DNA of 64,000 nt from positions 1 through 64,000 of the forward strand of contig CAVXVO010000005.1 in assembly GCA_963765295.1 (NCBI GenBank), given 5' to 3'. The notes beneath the pieces are model-generated. The model was not told the origin of the DNA. It did not search any database and saw nothing but the letters and a program-made list of their open reading frames with translations. Made by a program: the position numbers and the translations under genes. The DNA comes from PALSA-612 sp963765295 (GTDB lineage Bacteria > Actinomycetota > Thermoleophilia > Gaiellales > Gaiellaceae). Position 1 is the first letter of the stretch. Each line of letters starts with the position of its first letter. This document shows positions 25,185 through 34,800 of the stretch, one piece after another.

Positions 25185-26087
25185 TTACGCCCGGTTATTT
25201 GCCTGGCGTGGGCGACGCGTCGTGCTTGCCTTCAACGCCTCCGCCTCGTCGGCCCCGGTGGCGCCATTTTCAGCCTGGCGGGGCGGATCGACGGCTGCTG
25301 CACGACTTGGCCGGCCGGCCGGGGACCGAGTAGACAAAGGCTTGCGCGCGCCGGCTTCGTCATCAGCGTGCTCGGCGTTTGCGCGGTTCTCGTCGGGGAT
25401 ATCAGGGTTGGCGCTTGGTTTGAGTTGCTCCAGCGTGGACACGAGAACCGCCGAAAGATCCTCGCGAAGCTCGGCCGCGGTGGCGTCGAGTCGTTGGCGC
25501 TCAGCGTCGAGGCGTTCGTGCTCACGGCGGGCATCCCCGACGATTTTCGCCTCGCGCTGCCGTGCCTTCTTCAGGATTTGCTCGGCTTCGGTTCGCGTCT
25601 CCTCTTTGATCGCCTCGACCGTTCGCCGTGTCGCTTCGAGCATGTCCTTGATCAACTCTTCTCGTCTTTCGTAGCCGGCCAGTTCGGCCCGGGCTAGCTG
25701 GAGATCCCGCTCGGCGTCTGTCCGCGCGCGCTCGGCTTCCCGCGCGGCTTCAGCTCGGATCTTCTCGACCTCTTCATCCATCAACGCCCTGGCGCGGTCG
25801 AGTTCTTCCGTCAGTGATTTCTCTCGCTCTTCTGAGGCCTTGAGCTGAGCGTGGACCTGCTCGAGTTGTTCGTCGAGATGGTGTTCGTCCTCGTCGAGTT
25901 CGGCAAGGGTCTGCTGAACTTCCTCGAGTTGGCTGGCGAGTTCCGTCCGCTCGGCTTGAAGGTTCTTGTAGCTTCGGTTGAGTCGTCCGAAGAGCTGCTC
26001 GGTGGCTTTACGGTCGTAACCGCGGAAGAGATTCCTGGGCAGGCTCTCCAGGGAGTAGTTCAAGTCATGTCCTAGTGTCTCATGCAT
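25185..26087 (-). CDS. DivIVA-like coiled-coil protein, copy B
   Basis: 300 residues. An N-terminal DivIVA-type motif (LPRNLFRGYDRKATEQLFGR) is followed by a continuous coiled coil to about residue 215 (ELDRARALMDEEVEKIRAEA, ELAGYERREELIKDMLEATR) and a disordered Pro/Arg/Ala tail of about 85 residues. It is a paralogue of the gene at 22965, with a longer tail. Probably a peripheral membrane scaffold at poles or growth sites, by analogy. ATG 26087 or the more internal start at NYSLESLP cannot be separated. Confidence 0.78.
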   Translation of the reverse strand: MHETLGHDLNYSLESLPRNLFRGYDRKATEQLFGRLNRSYKNLQAERTELASQLEEVQQTLAELDEDEHHLDEQLEQVHAQLKASEEREKSLTEELDRARALMDEEVEKIRAEAAREAERARTDAERDLQLARAELAGYERREELIKDMLEATRRTVEAIKEETRTEAEQILKKARQREAKIVGDARREHERLDAERQRLDATAAELREDLSAVLVSTLEQLKPSANPDIPDENRANAEHADDEAGARKPLSTRSPAGRPSRAAAVDPPRQAENGATGADEAEALKASTTRRPRQANNRA

Positions 26088-26462
26088 CCTGGGCGCCTTT
26101 GGCTAGTTCACGGTGATGCTCAAGTTCCCTCTTCAAGTACAGACTTTAGGCCGATTTCGAGTGAAATGCACTCACGGGCTCATCCAATCTTCTACGTGAG
26201 CGGACATTCGGCAGACCGGTGCTGTTGCTGTGCTGACCGCGGCATGTCAGCGAAGCTGCTGGCGATCGTGCGAGCACAACGCCTGGTGGCGATCTACCAA
26301 GACCTCGATCTGGCTCTCCAGTCCGTCAGCACCGCTGTTTGAGATCGCAGCTGCGCCGGTCTCCGTCGAGGACTGGCAGCACGCGAAAGGGAGACACGCA
26401 GCTGCTCGGATTCGCTGCGATCTAGGCCGGATCCGATCCGGCTTGCCGACGGTAACCTTGGC
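26088..26462. other. Divergent intergenic region
   Basis: A short frame from ATG 26244 (MSAKLLAIVRAQRLVAIYQD) is open for 32 codons but lacks a good ribosome site. No accepted gene. It contains the divergent promoters for the DivIVA-like and phosphoesterase genes. Confidence 0.4.
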
Positions 26463-27425
26463 ATGGCGAGCTTGATGACGGCGTCGGCTGAGGATGCGTC
26501 GGCGATCAATAATTTGACGAGTAAGCATCGCACGCGGCTGGGTGTCCTCCTCATCGGGGCGCTCTTGGTTGTGTGCGGGGCGGCGACGGTTTCGCCACGC
26601 GCATCGAGCGGCCCCTGTGGTTTCAGTCACGCGCGGCCGCCCGCACGGTACGACCACGTGGTCGTGATCGTCATGGAGAACCACCCGTTCGACCGGATCA
26701 ACGGCTCCTCACCTTTCCTGAACGGCCTGGCTGGCCGGTGCGGGCTCGCAACCCAGGACGTCGCGATCACGCATCCCAGCTTGCCGAACTACCTGGCGCT
26801 CACCTCAGGAAGCACCGACGGGATCAGAGGCGATTGCACAAGCTGCAGTGTCTCGGTGCAGTCGATCTTCGAGCAGGTCGGCGGACACGGGTGGCGCTCG
26901 TACCTCGAATCGATGCCGCAACCTGGTTACCTCGGCGTTGACGCAACAGGCGTCTATCCGAAAGAACACAACCCAGCCTCGTACTACACGAGAATACGCT
27001 CCGATTACGCGGCCGACGCTGTCCCGCTCGGCACACCCGGCGCAGGCACGCTCCGAAACGACTTAGCGACTGGAGCGCTGACCCGCTTTAGCCTCGTGAT
27101 CCCCAACACCTGTAACTCCGAAGAGGACTGCAGCCTGGCAACAGGCGATACATGGCTCGCCCAGTGGGTTCAGAAGATAGTCGGCTCTCCGGTGTACCGA
27201 CTGGGGCGCACGGCGATCTTCATCACATACGACGAAGGTCGACGCACGAACCAACGGGTGTACACCGTCGTCATCAGCCCGTTCACGCGGCCAGGAACAG
27301 TCTCGAACGCTGCCTTCAGCCACTACTCGTTACTCAAGACTGTCGAGTCGATGGTCGGGGTCCGCTGCCTCGCGCATGCCTGCGACCCGACGACAGCCTC
27401 GATGCGCAGCGCCTTCGGCCTCTGA
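26463..27425 (+). CDS. Exported PF04185-type phosphoesterase
   Basis: Exported phosphoesterase of 320 residues, catalytic domain only. Signal peptide about residues 22-45 after a polar leader; the start ATG 26463 has a weak ribosome site and a later start is possible. Motifs: DHVVVIVMENHPFDRINGSS, THPSLPNYLALTSGSTDG, WRSYLESMPQPGY, FSLVIPNTCNSEEDC, IFITYDEGRRTNQRVY and HYSLLKTVESMVGV. MENHPFDRI is closer to classical phospholipase C/acid phosphatase than the WLENHS form of the other copies, so this may have a different substrate. Followed by an exported LamG-like gene. Confidence 0.88.
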   Translation: MASLMTASAEDASAINNLTSKHRTRLGVLLIGALLVVCGAATVSPRASSGPCGFSHARPPARYDHVVVIVMENHPFDRINGSSPFLNGLAGRCGLATQDVAITHPSLPNYLALTSGSTDGIRGDCTSCSVSVQSIFEQVGGHGWRSYLESMPQPGYLGVDATGVYPKEHNPASYYTRIRSDYAADAVPLGTPGAGTLRNDLATGALTRFSLVIPNTCNSEEDCSLATGDTWLAQWVQKIVGSPVYRLGRTAIFITYDEGRRTNQRVYTVVISPFTRPGTVSNAAFSHYSLLKTVESMVGVRCLAHACDPTTASMRSAFGL

Positions 27426-27529
27426 CCCGGCGGCGCCAGTGGACAACCACACGAAGGAGCAGCGACGCTGCAAGACTGGACTTTTGGCCAGGCCCGCGCG
27501 GGGGCGCGCACGATTACCCTCCTCAGGTC

Positions 27530-28222
27530 ATGAAACGAGTTGGCGTTCTCGTCGCACCAGTGCTAGGCATCGTCCTTGCCGGCGTGCTCGTCTCTTCCAG
27601 CCTTGCTGCGGGGACGACAGTCAGCTCGTGGCACATGGACGAGACGAGCGGGACGATCATGACCGACAGCACGAGTACGAACAACGGCACCCTGGCGAAC
27701 GTGGCACTAGGCGTGCCCGGCCAAGCAAATACGGGCTACGGCTTCGACGGCTCGAGTTCGATCGTGACGGTTCCGGACAGTTCGAACCTTGACCCGGGCG
27801 CGGGCGATTTCAGCTTCACCGTGTCGGCGCAGTTCACCGTCGTCCCCGCCAAGGGAGCCGACTACGACCTATTTCGCAAGGGTCTGAACACGGATGACGG
27901 CGGTGACTACAAGCTCGAGATCCTGCCCGGCGCGCAAGGGACGATCGCCCAGGCCCATTGCGAGTTCGCAGGATCAATCACGACGAGTGGCATCACGGCA
28001 GGCCCGAACCTCGCTGACGGCCAATGGCACACAATCACCTGCGCCAAGACCGCTCAATCGATCAGCGTCAAAATTGACGGCCAAACCTTCTCGAAGCTCG
28101 CCGTAGTCGGCGCAATGAGTAACGGTGCCCCGCTCACGCTCGGCGCCAAGCTCAAGGGCAAGAAAGTGAAAGACGCCTACGTCGGCGCCCTCGACGAGGC
28201 CAGCTTCATCGTCGGGTCATAA
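27530..28222 (+). CDS. Exported LamG/concanavalin-like protein, copy A
   Basis: 230 residues: signal peptide (VLVAPVLGIVLAGVLVSSSL) and one LamG-type jelly-roll domain filling the rest. Typical pieces: VSSWHMDETSGTIMTDST, YGFDGSSSIVTVPDSSNLDP, DYDLFRKGL, ADGQWHTITCAKTAQ and a final GALDEASF. Such domains bind carbohydrate or act as structural modules. ATG 27530 is chosen because the signal peptide begins there; longer in-frame extensions overlap the phosphoesterase gene. It aligns along its length with the gene at 39037. Confidence 0.85.
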   Translation: MKRVGVLVAPVLGIVLAGVLVSSSLAAGTTVSSWHMDETSGTIMTDSTSTNNGTLANVALGVPGQANTGYGFDGSSSIVTVPDSSNLDPGAGDFSFTVSAQFTVVPAKGADYDLFRKGLNTDDGGDYKLEILPGAQGTIAQAHCEFAGSITTSGITAGPNLADGQWHTITCAKTAQSISVKIDGQTFSKLAVVGAMSNGAPLTLGAKLKGKKVKDAYVGALDEASFIVGS

Positions 28223-28740
28223 CGAGAACCCGCGCCCGGCCTGGCGGCCGTTGTCGGCTGACGCCCGTGACCGAGCGTTTGTGCCACCTGTGTGAACGGA
28301 AGTCCTCGAGGCCGTGCGTCCGACCAAGGGAGGGTGCCTATCACTCCCACCCGGGTCGGCCTGAAGACGAAGATCGAGCTGGGCGAAGGCGGCTCGAAGA
28401 TCTCTCGGCCCGCGGCTCCGGAGGTCAGGTGCGTTAAGAGCCCGCCCGAGCTCGTCGAGGCCCTGCTGGAGGGCAGAACCACGATCGCCTGGCCACGGGT
28501 GAAACGAGTCAAGAACCGCCGACTTCATGGCTGCATCCGATCTAGGGGCTTCGGTTTTCCAAGGCACACTCTCACCGTAGGCGCATCTAGGCGGCCTGTC
28601 ATCCCCCGAACGAGGAAGAACTAGGACCCAAACGGGTGTACTCACCCCGGCCGAGCCCGTCTCCACCGCAGATTGTTCTTGTTCGCAGGGCCACAGAGCG
28701 GAAGCATTTCGTTGACGCTTGGACGCTCTGCTGCGTCCTA
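28223..28740. other. Intergenic, no gene seen
   Basis: Open frames on both strands (for example 28292-28624 plus) give no recognisable protein. Confidence 0.45.
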
Positions 28741-28787
28741 ACGCGAGGTCGGTTGTCGCGCATCGAGCGCGACAACCCACCTCGCGT
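28741..28787 (-). terminator. Long hairpin after beta-helix gene A
   Basis: ACGCGAGGT-C-GGTTGTCGCG (28741-28760) pairs with CGCGACAACC-C-ACCTCGCGT (28768-28787), 19 base pairs with one internal mismatch and a 7-base loop. It starts 4 bases past the stop of the minus-strand gene at 28792. Confidence 0.8.
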
Positions 28788-28791
28788 CAGA

Positions 28792-29469
28792 CTAGGCGCA
28801 GCTGGGTTTGATGGTGTTTCCGGTGTTGATGGGATTGGTTGCCAGGGTGCCTTGGTAGTAGGTGAGTTTTGGGCTTGAGCCGGGGCAGAGGGTTGCGTTT
28901 TGTACGCCTGAGTTGGTGGAGTGGACGTTGGCGAAGCCGTAGCTGCCGCCTTTGCCGTATTGGCCGGTGCCGAAGAAGCCTTGGAAGTGGCCGCCGACGA
29001 AGATGAGGTCGTTGGCGCCGTTACTGGTGCCGACGCCGGCGGGGTTCATCCAGACTTGCGAGTTGTTGGCTGAGTAGCAGCCGACGTCGAAGTTGATCAG
29101 GCGGATGTGGGATCCGCCGGTGATCTGGATGCCGTCTTGGTGTTTGCCGGCGGCGTGGGCGTAGCAGCGGATCATGGCCGATTTGACGGTCAGGTTGCTG
29201 GCGCTTCCGATTTTGAGTGCGTCGCCTCGGTACTCGGTGATGACGAGGCTTCCGATCGTGCCGGTGCAGCCTTTGTCGAGCAGCACAGCGTCCATGGCCG
29301 GAGCCCCGGCTGTGATCGTGACGTTGACCGTGTCGAGATTGACAGCGCTCGTGCAACGCCAGGTCTTGTCGACCAGCGTGATCGAAGACAAGGAGCGAAT
29401 CGGTGACGCCACAGCAACACCAGCGACCAATCCGCTCAGGACCACAAGAAACAGCAGCTTTCGCAACAT
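28792..29469 (-). CDS. Exported right-handed beta-helix protein, copy A
   Basis: 225 residues; signal peptide (LLFLVVLSGLVAGVAVA) then a pectate-lyase-like parallel beta-helix. Ladder-like repeats are visible: VNLDTVNVTITAGAPAMDAV, CTGTIGSLVITEYRGDALKI, ASNLTVKSAMIRCYAH, GKHQDGIQITGGSHIRLINF. Four to six Cys suggest disulphides. No lyase catalytic set is evident, so a binding role is as likely as an enzymatic one. The 585 bases from 28793 are identical, apart from one base, to the copy at 30879; only the signal-peptide region differs. AAAGGGGCTGAGGC precedes ATG 29469. Confidence 0.85.
   Translation of the reverse strand: MLRKLLFLVVLSGLVAGVAVASPIRSLSSITLVDKTWRCTSAVNLDTVNVTITAGAPAMDAVLLDKGCTGTIGSLVITEYRGDALKIGSASNLTVKSAMIRCYAHAAGKHQDGIQITGGSHIRLINFDVGCYSANNSQVWMNPAGVGTSNGANDLIFVGGHFQGFFGTGQYGKGGSYGFANVHSTNSGVQNATLCPGSSPKLTYYQGTLATNPINTGNTIKPSCA
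28793..29377. repeat. 585-bp near-identical direct repeat, copy 1
   Basis: Same sequence as 30879-31463 (offset 2086) with one difference, T at 29175 versus C at 31261, which changes one Met codon to Val in the beta-helix proteins. Identity stops abruptly at the mature-protein/signal-peptide junction on one side and at the stop codon on the other. Confidence 0.95.
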
Positions 29470-29862
29470 GCCTCAGCCCCTTTCGCTCCGCTTACGCGAC
29501 GCGCCCAACAACCGGGTCGCTTGGCAGCCCTCGACGGTAAAGACGACTCCGGACGCCATCGCCGCCAACCGGTGAAACTGAGGTTAAGCCCCGCCAAGCA
29601 GACGTTAAGGAAGCTGACTCATCTCCTCAGTCAGCCCAGCAATCGCGCTCGGGTGGTGCGTGCTCCCGACGCCTAACCACGAATTTGGCCGGGTACGAGG
29701 CTGACATCGCCGAGAACTCCTGCCGGTGACGGCGTCGCGCACGGTCGAGTCCGCATGACTTGGGCAGCGCCAGTACTGGACTTTTGTCTGTTATGGGACG
29801 CAGAAACGCGACGTACAGTCATCCATGGCGGGCGAGGCAGATCTCTCCCGGAGGGTACGTGC

Positions 29863-30006
29863 ATGACCGCCAGTCACCTGATCAAAACGAGTTGCAGGAG
29901 ACGACGCGTCGCCATCGCGCTCGCGGCTGAGCCATCACGCAGGCACGACGATTGTCCAACTCACGTCGGTTTCGGTGCGACCGTATCGTTCGTCAACTCA
30001 GAATGA
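29863..30006 (+). pseudogene. Cupredoxin-like protein remnant
   Basis: Broken pieces match the start of the intact protein at 50780: a basic leader RRRRVAIALA, then in another frame AGTTIVQLTSVSV, then back in the first frame GATVSFVNSE and a stop. The intact homologue reads STTTVQLTSTG...GDVVSFVNAD. So a gene of the same family has been shortened and frameshifted here. Confidence 0.5.
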
Positions 30007-30144
30007 GGTAGCCCAAGAAGTCGCACAAGAAGCACGGAAACACGGGAAGCACTGATTCCATCCGACCAAGAGGAGGTCGTCACGCCTGATCCAGTTCGCA
30101 GATGGACGATCACGATCGCCGTTTCCGCCGCGGCTTGCGTCTGT

Positions 30145-30666
30145 GTGGCGGCAACAGGTGCGCTCGCAAACGGGGGTCGCTCGATCGCGTCTGCCTCGCT
30201 GTTACTGGCTGGGCGCAATGTCTATGGCTCTGACCAGGGGGTTGACTTCTGGCGGCTTCAACTCTCGAAGGGCAGCGTGCTTTCCTTGCAGGCGCAGACG
30301 CTGAAAGCCTCACCGCTCGCCGTTTGCCTCTTGTCACCGAAAGTGAGCGACGGCACCTTGGGGTCAGGTGTTCCTTGCGCCGCTCAGGGGGGCACCTACC
30401 GCTCCTCGCGAACGGTGAGCCTGAGAGTCCAGATACCGGTCGCCGGGGTATGGCACATCGCACTCGCGGAACAATCGACAGGGACCCGCACGTACCCAGG
30501 GTGCATCGCGCTGCACTATCCCTCTCACCATCAGGTGACCGTGCGACTCGCGAGCGGCGGCTGCTACTACCCATTCGCATACCGACTCACCGTGGAGATC
30601 AGCGCCCCGGCCGCACGCCACCACTCACACAACCACCACGGCCCCCACAAGAAGCACGGAGGCTAA
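30145..30666 (+). CDS. Exported protein with His-rich tail
   Basis: Protein of at least 173 residues, not recognised. The frame is open upstream and encodes a hydrophobic signal-like segment (WTITIAVSAAACVCVAATGA) before GTG 30145, so the real start is probably near 30079-30085, just after AGGAGG at 30071-30076, but no ATG, GTG or TTG is present there. The mature part looks like a PPC-type beta-sandwich (DFWRLQLSKGSVLSLQAQTL, VAGVWHIALAEQSTGTRTYP) with paired Cys, and ends in a His/Lys-rich tail (HHSHNHHGPHKKHGG) that could bind metal. A start-codon error or a non-standard start is possible. Confidence 0.6.
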   Translation: MAATGALANGGRSIASASLLLAGRNVYGSDQGVDFWRLQLSKGSVLSLQAQTLKASPLAVCLLSPKVSDGTLGSGVPCAAQGGTYRSSRTVSLRVQIPVAGVWHIALAEQSTGTRTYPGCIALHYPSHHQVTVRLASGGCYYPFAYRLTVEISAPAARHHSHNHHGPHKKHGG

Positions 30667-30753
30667 AGCCGCTCGGCCGCCGGAATCGCTCGTCGAGCTT
30701 GTTGCTATCGGCTCAACAGATCATTAGGACTGACGACAGGCACAGCAAGTGCT

Positions 30754-30794
30754 CGCCGATGCGGCCACGAGATTAACTCGTGGCCGCATCGGCG
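30754..30794. terminator. 18-bp perfect hairpin between convergent genes
   Basis: CGCCGATGCGGCCACGAG (30754-30771), loop ATTAA, CTCGTGGCCGCATCGGCG (30777-30794). It lies between the stops of the plus-strand gene ending 30666 and the minus-strand gene ending 30878, so it probably serves both. Confidence 0.8.
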
Positions 30795-30877
30795 CTGACC
30801 GTCGTCGGACTGCCTCCGGGTTACAACGCGCGCAACGAGAATCTCGAAGGAGAGCCTGAGGTCATCGTTCGCCGGGG

Positions 30878-31555
30878 TTAGGCGCAGCTGGGTTTGATGG
30901 TGTTTCCGGTGTTGATGGGATTGGTTGCCAGGGTGCCTTGGTAGTAGGTGAGTTTTGGGCTTGAGCCGGGGCAGAGGGTTGCGTTTTGTACGCCTGAGTT
31001 GGTGGAGTGGACGTTGGCGAAGCCGTAGCTGCCGCCTTTGCCGTATTGGCCGGTGCCGAAGAAGCCTTGGAAGTGGCCGCCGACGAAGATGAGGTCGTTG
31101 GCGCCGTTACTGGTGCCGACGCCGGCGGGGTTCATCCAGACTTGCGAGTTGTTGGCTGAGTAGCAGCCGACGTCGAAGTTGATCAGGCGGATGTGGGATC
31201 CGCCGGTGATCTGGATGCCGTCTTGGTGTTTGCCGGCGGCGTGGGCGTAGCAGCGGATCACGGCCGATTTGACGGTCAGGTTGCTGGCGCTTCCGATTTT
31301 GAGTGCGTCGCCTCGGTACTCGGTGATGACGAGGCTTCCGATCGTGCCGGTGCAGCCTTTGTCGAGCAGCACAGCGTCCATGGCCGGAGCCCCGGCTGTG
31401 ATCGTGACGTTGACCGTGTCGAGATTGACAGCGCTCGTGCAACGCCAGGTCTTGTCGACCAGCTTGACAGAGCTGGACGATCGGACGGGCGCCGCTAGCG
31501 CGGCGCCTGCAGACAACCCGGCGAGGACCATGCCAAACAGAAGCTTCCGGATCAT
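30878..31555 (-). CDS. Exported right-handed beta-helix protein, copy B
   Basis: 225 residues, the same length as the copy at 28792. ATG 31555 is chosen because AAGGAGG precedes it by 7 bases. The signal peptide (LLFGMVLAGLSAGAALA) differs clearly from copy A, while the mature beta-helix (GKHQDGIQITGGSHIRLINF and so on) differs by one residue. Same predicted role: extracellular binding or a degenerate polysaccharide-active fold. Synonymous positions are also identical, so the copies were homogenised recently. Confidence 0.85.
   Translation of the reverse strand: MIRKLLFGMVLAGLSAGAALAAPVRSSSSVKLVDKTWRCTSAVNLDTVNVTITAGAPAMDAVLLDKGCTGTIGSLVITEYRGDALKIGSASNLTVKSAVIRCYAHAAGKHQDGIQITGGSHIRLINFDVGCYSANNSQVWMNPAGVGTSNGANDLIFVGGHFQGFFGTGQYGKGGSYGFANVHSTNSGVQNATLCPGSSPKLTYYQGTLATNPINTGNTIKPSCA
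30879..31463. repeat. 585-bp near-identical direct repeat, copy 2
   Basis: Partner of 28793-29377; see that entry. Both copies are in the same orientation, 2086 bases apart, with a different gene and a strong hairpin between them. Confidence 0.95.
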
Positions 31556-31591
31556 GCATCGGCCTCCTTGCGTTCGCTTGCGCGACGCCAA

Positions 31592-31891
31592 ATCGCTGGC
31601 CCGCTTGGAAGAAACGACCGTAGATGGCGGCCAGTGAACATGACGTTAAGCCGTGCAAACGACGTTAACGATCCGATCCACACGTTGTGCGCGGCTCCGG
31701 CGGAACCGCTGCCGAGGCCTGAATGCCTGAACTCACGTACGGGGGTGCATGGACGTAGGTCGGTACCTGGCTCTCCATCCTCGTTTCTAGGCTGCTCCAG
31801 TGGCGGAGTCCGGTTTCCGCCGTTGTGTCGGATAGCTCGAACATCGACTTGCGGGTCGCTGATTCCCGGTCCCGAGGGAGGTAAACAACTC
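31592..31891. other. Divergent promoter region
   Basis: Between the beta-helix gene and the large exported protein. No gene is accepted; a GGGAGG ribosome site lies at its right edge (31875-31880). Confidence 0.5.
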
Positions 31892-34800
31892 GTGAAGCTT
31901 CGAACTCAAAGGCGTACGACCAGGTCTCGGCTTCCCAGGAGGCGCTCCCGCCTAGGCGCGAAGGCGCTCGTCTCAATCGGCTTGGTGACGATCGCGGCGA
32001 CCGTCGCGGTCAGCCTTGCTCCGGCCTCGACCGCAGCCTCGCAGATCGGTTCCACGGCTCAGTCGTATGCCGGCTTCAACGCCGAGGCGACCGGCGGCGA
32101 GATCACTGGTCAGAAGCCGGAGTCGAAGCTGTGGTTCAACGACGGCAACTGGTGGGCGGCGATGCTGAGTCCGAGCGCGGGGGGCGCCCATGACATCTAC
32201 AAGCTCGTCTCCGCCACGTGGACGGACACGGGCGTAACCATCGACTCACGCTCCGCCACGAAAGAGGACGTGCTCTCACTCGGATCGACCTTGTACATTC
32301 TGTCGCGAACTGGCGATGTGGCGCCAAATGCGGACCAGTTGCGCCGCTTCACATACAACAGCGGCGCCTACACCCTTGATTCTGGCTTCCCGGTCGCGGT
32401 GCCGGGTGCGGGCGCCAACGCCGTGACGTTGGCGCGCGACGGCACCGGGACTCTGTGGGTGGCGTTCTTGAAGAACAAGAAGGTGCAGGTGGCGCACACG
32501 ACCGGCTCCGACACCAGCTGGGGAGCTGCATACCAGATCCCGGGAACAACGCTGACGAGCTCGAAAGGCGACATCGCAGGGATCATCTCGTTCACAGACG
32601 CGACAGGGCCGGCCGTCGGGGTGATGTGGTCCGATCAGGTCACCGGCAACTTCGACTTCGCCGTCCACCGCGACGGTGCCGGCGACACTGCCTCGGACTG
32701 GAGCCTCGAGACCGCTCTGCTCGGTCCGAGCCAGGCCGACAACCACCTCAACCTGAAGACGTTCGAGGGGCGCGTGTACGCAGTCGTGAAGACAAGCCTG
32801 ACAGGCCCGACTGATCCCGAGCTCAAACTGCTCGTTCGCTCGACAAGCGGCTCATGGTCCGACTACCCCGTTGCGACGCTTACCGAGGGTATGACGAGGC
32901 CGATCCTGCTGATCGACACAGGTGCGCGCCTACTGGACGTGTTCATGACGCCAGGCCAGACGCATCCGTCTGGCGTGTCGCTCAAGCAGACGTCGGTTGA
33001 CGCCATCGCTTTCCCGGCCACGTCGACCCCTGTTCTGCGGGGCGCAAGCGGCGAGCCGATCAACAACGTCACCTCGACGAAGCAGAACCTGACCGCGGCC
33101 ATGGGGCCGCCGGTTGTAATGGCCTCCGACGGAACGAACTACTGGTGGAACTTCGGTGCCGCACCTCCGACCGTGGCCGACGTCGCTCGCTCGACCGGCC
33201 CGACGACCCCGGTCTCAGTCACGCTCAGCGGCTCAGACGTGTCTGCTTGCGACTTGGCCTTCTCGATCGTCGGCGGCCCTGCAAACGGCGGCCTCTCGTC
33301 GATTACCAGCGGCGCCTGCACTCCGGGTTCGCCGAACCAGGACACGGCGACGCTCACGTACACGCCGAACAGCGGCTTCAGCGGCCAGGACACGTTCACG
33401 TACAAGGCGAACGACGGCACGGTCGACTCGAACATTGGGACGGTCACGATCACCGTCTCGGCGGCCAACACGCCTCCGACGGCAGTGAACACCGCAAGAG
33501 ACACGGCACTTGCCACGCCGACGACCGCGACGCTTGCCGCAAGTGATCCCGAGACGTGCGACCTGACATTTTCGATCGTCGCTGGCCCGGCGAACGGCAG
33601 CCTCTCCTCGATCAGCGATGCCCCGTGTACGCCTGGGGCACCGAACAGCGATGTCGCCTTCGTGAACTACACGCCGAACATTGGCTTCACGGGGCAGGAC
33701 ACGTTCACGTACAAGGCGAACGACGGCACGGCCGACTCCAACGTGTCAACGGTCACAATCACGGTTTCGTCGAGCATCTTCGGTCTTCAGGCCCAGTCGT
33801 ACGCAGGCTTCAACGCTGAGCCGAACAGCAGTGGCCCGCTCACCGCTCAGAAGCCGGAGTCGAAGCTGTGGTTCAACGACGGCAACTGGTGGGCGGCGAT
33901 GCTCAGCCCGACTCGCCAGGGAGCGCATGACATCTTCAAGCGGGTCGGCATGACGTGGATCGACACCGGGGTGCAAATCGATCCACGCGCGTCGACCAAG
34001 GAAGACGTCCTCTCGCTCGGATCAACGCTCTACATCGTCTCGAGAACCGGCGACTCGGCGCCGGCCTCCAACCAGCTCCGCCGCTACACCTACGGCGGCG
34101 GCACCTACACCCTGGACGCGGGATTCCCCGTCCCGGTACCTGGCGCCGGTGCCCCCGCAGAGACTCTTGCGCGAGACAGCACCGGCACTCTCTGGCTCGC
34201 GTTCCTCGCCAACAAGACGGTCCAGGTCGCCCACACGGCGGGCTCCGACACCAGCTGGGGTTCTCCGTTCACGATCCCGGGCGCAACCCAAACGAGCTCG
34301 AAGGGCGACATCGCGGCGATCATCGCGTTCACCGACGCGACGGGCCCCGCCGTCGGAGTGATGTGGTCTGACCAAGTGACGGGAAACGACAACTTCGCCA
34401 TACACCGCGACGGCGCCCCGGACTCGGCCTGGAGCACTGAGATCGCGCTACCGGGACCAGGTCAGGCCGACAACCACATAAACCTCAAGACATTCGAGGG
34501 AAAGGTGTACGCGGCGGTAAAGACAAACCTGACGAACCCCACCGACCCTGAGATCAAGCTCCTCGTCCGCTCGTCGAGCGGCAGCTGGACCGAGTATCCG
34601 GTAGCCACCGTGGCAAGCACGAATACACGTCCGGTCGTTCTGATCGACCCGAATCGGCGACAGCTGTACGTGTTCATGACACTCGGCTCGACCCTTCCAC
34701 ACGGCATCGCGTACAAGCAGACACCACTGGACGCGATCTCGTTCGCCTCGCCGCCAACCACGATCATCCAGGGCGGTAGCGGCGAAGCGATCAACAACGT

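Noticed and set aside
28292..28624. Plus-strand open frame of 110 codons
   Set aside because: No recognisable motif, and the opposite strand is also open over the same stretch.
28793..31463. Possible diversity-generating retroelement (template and variable repeats)
   Set aside because: The repeats are nearly identical rather than differing at adenines, and no reverse transcriptase gene is present.
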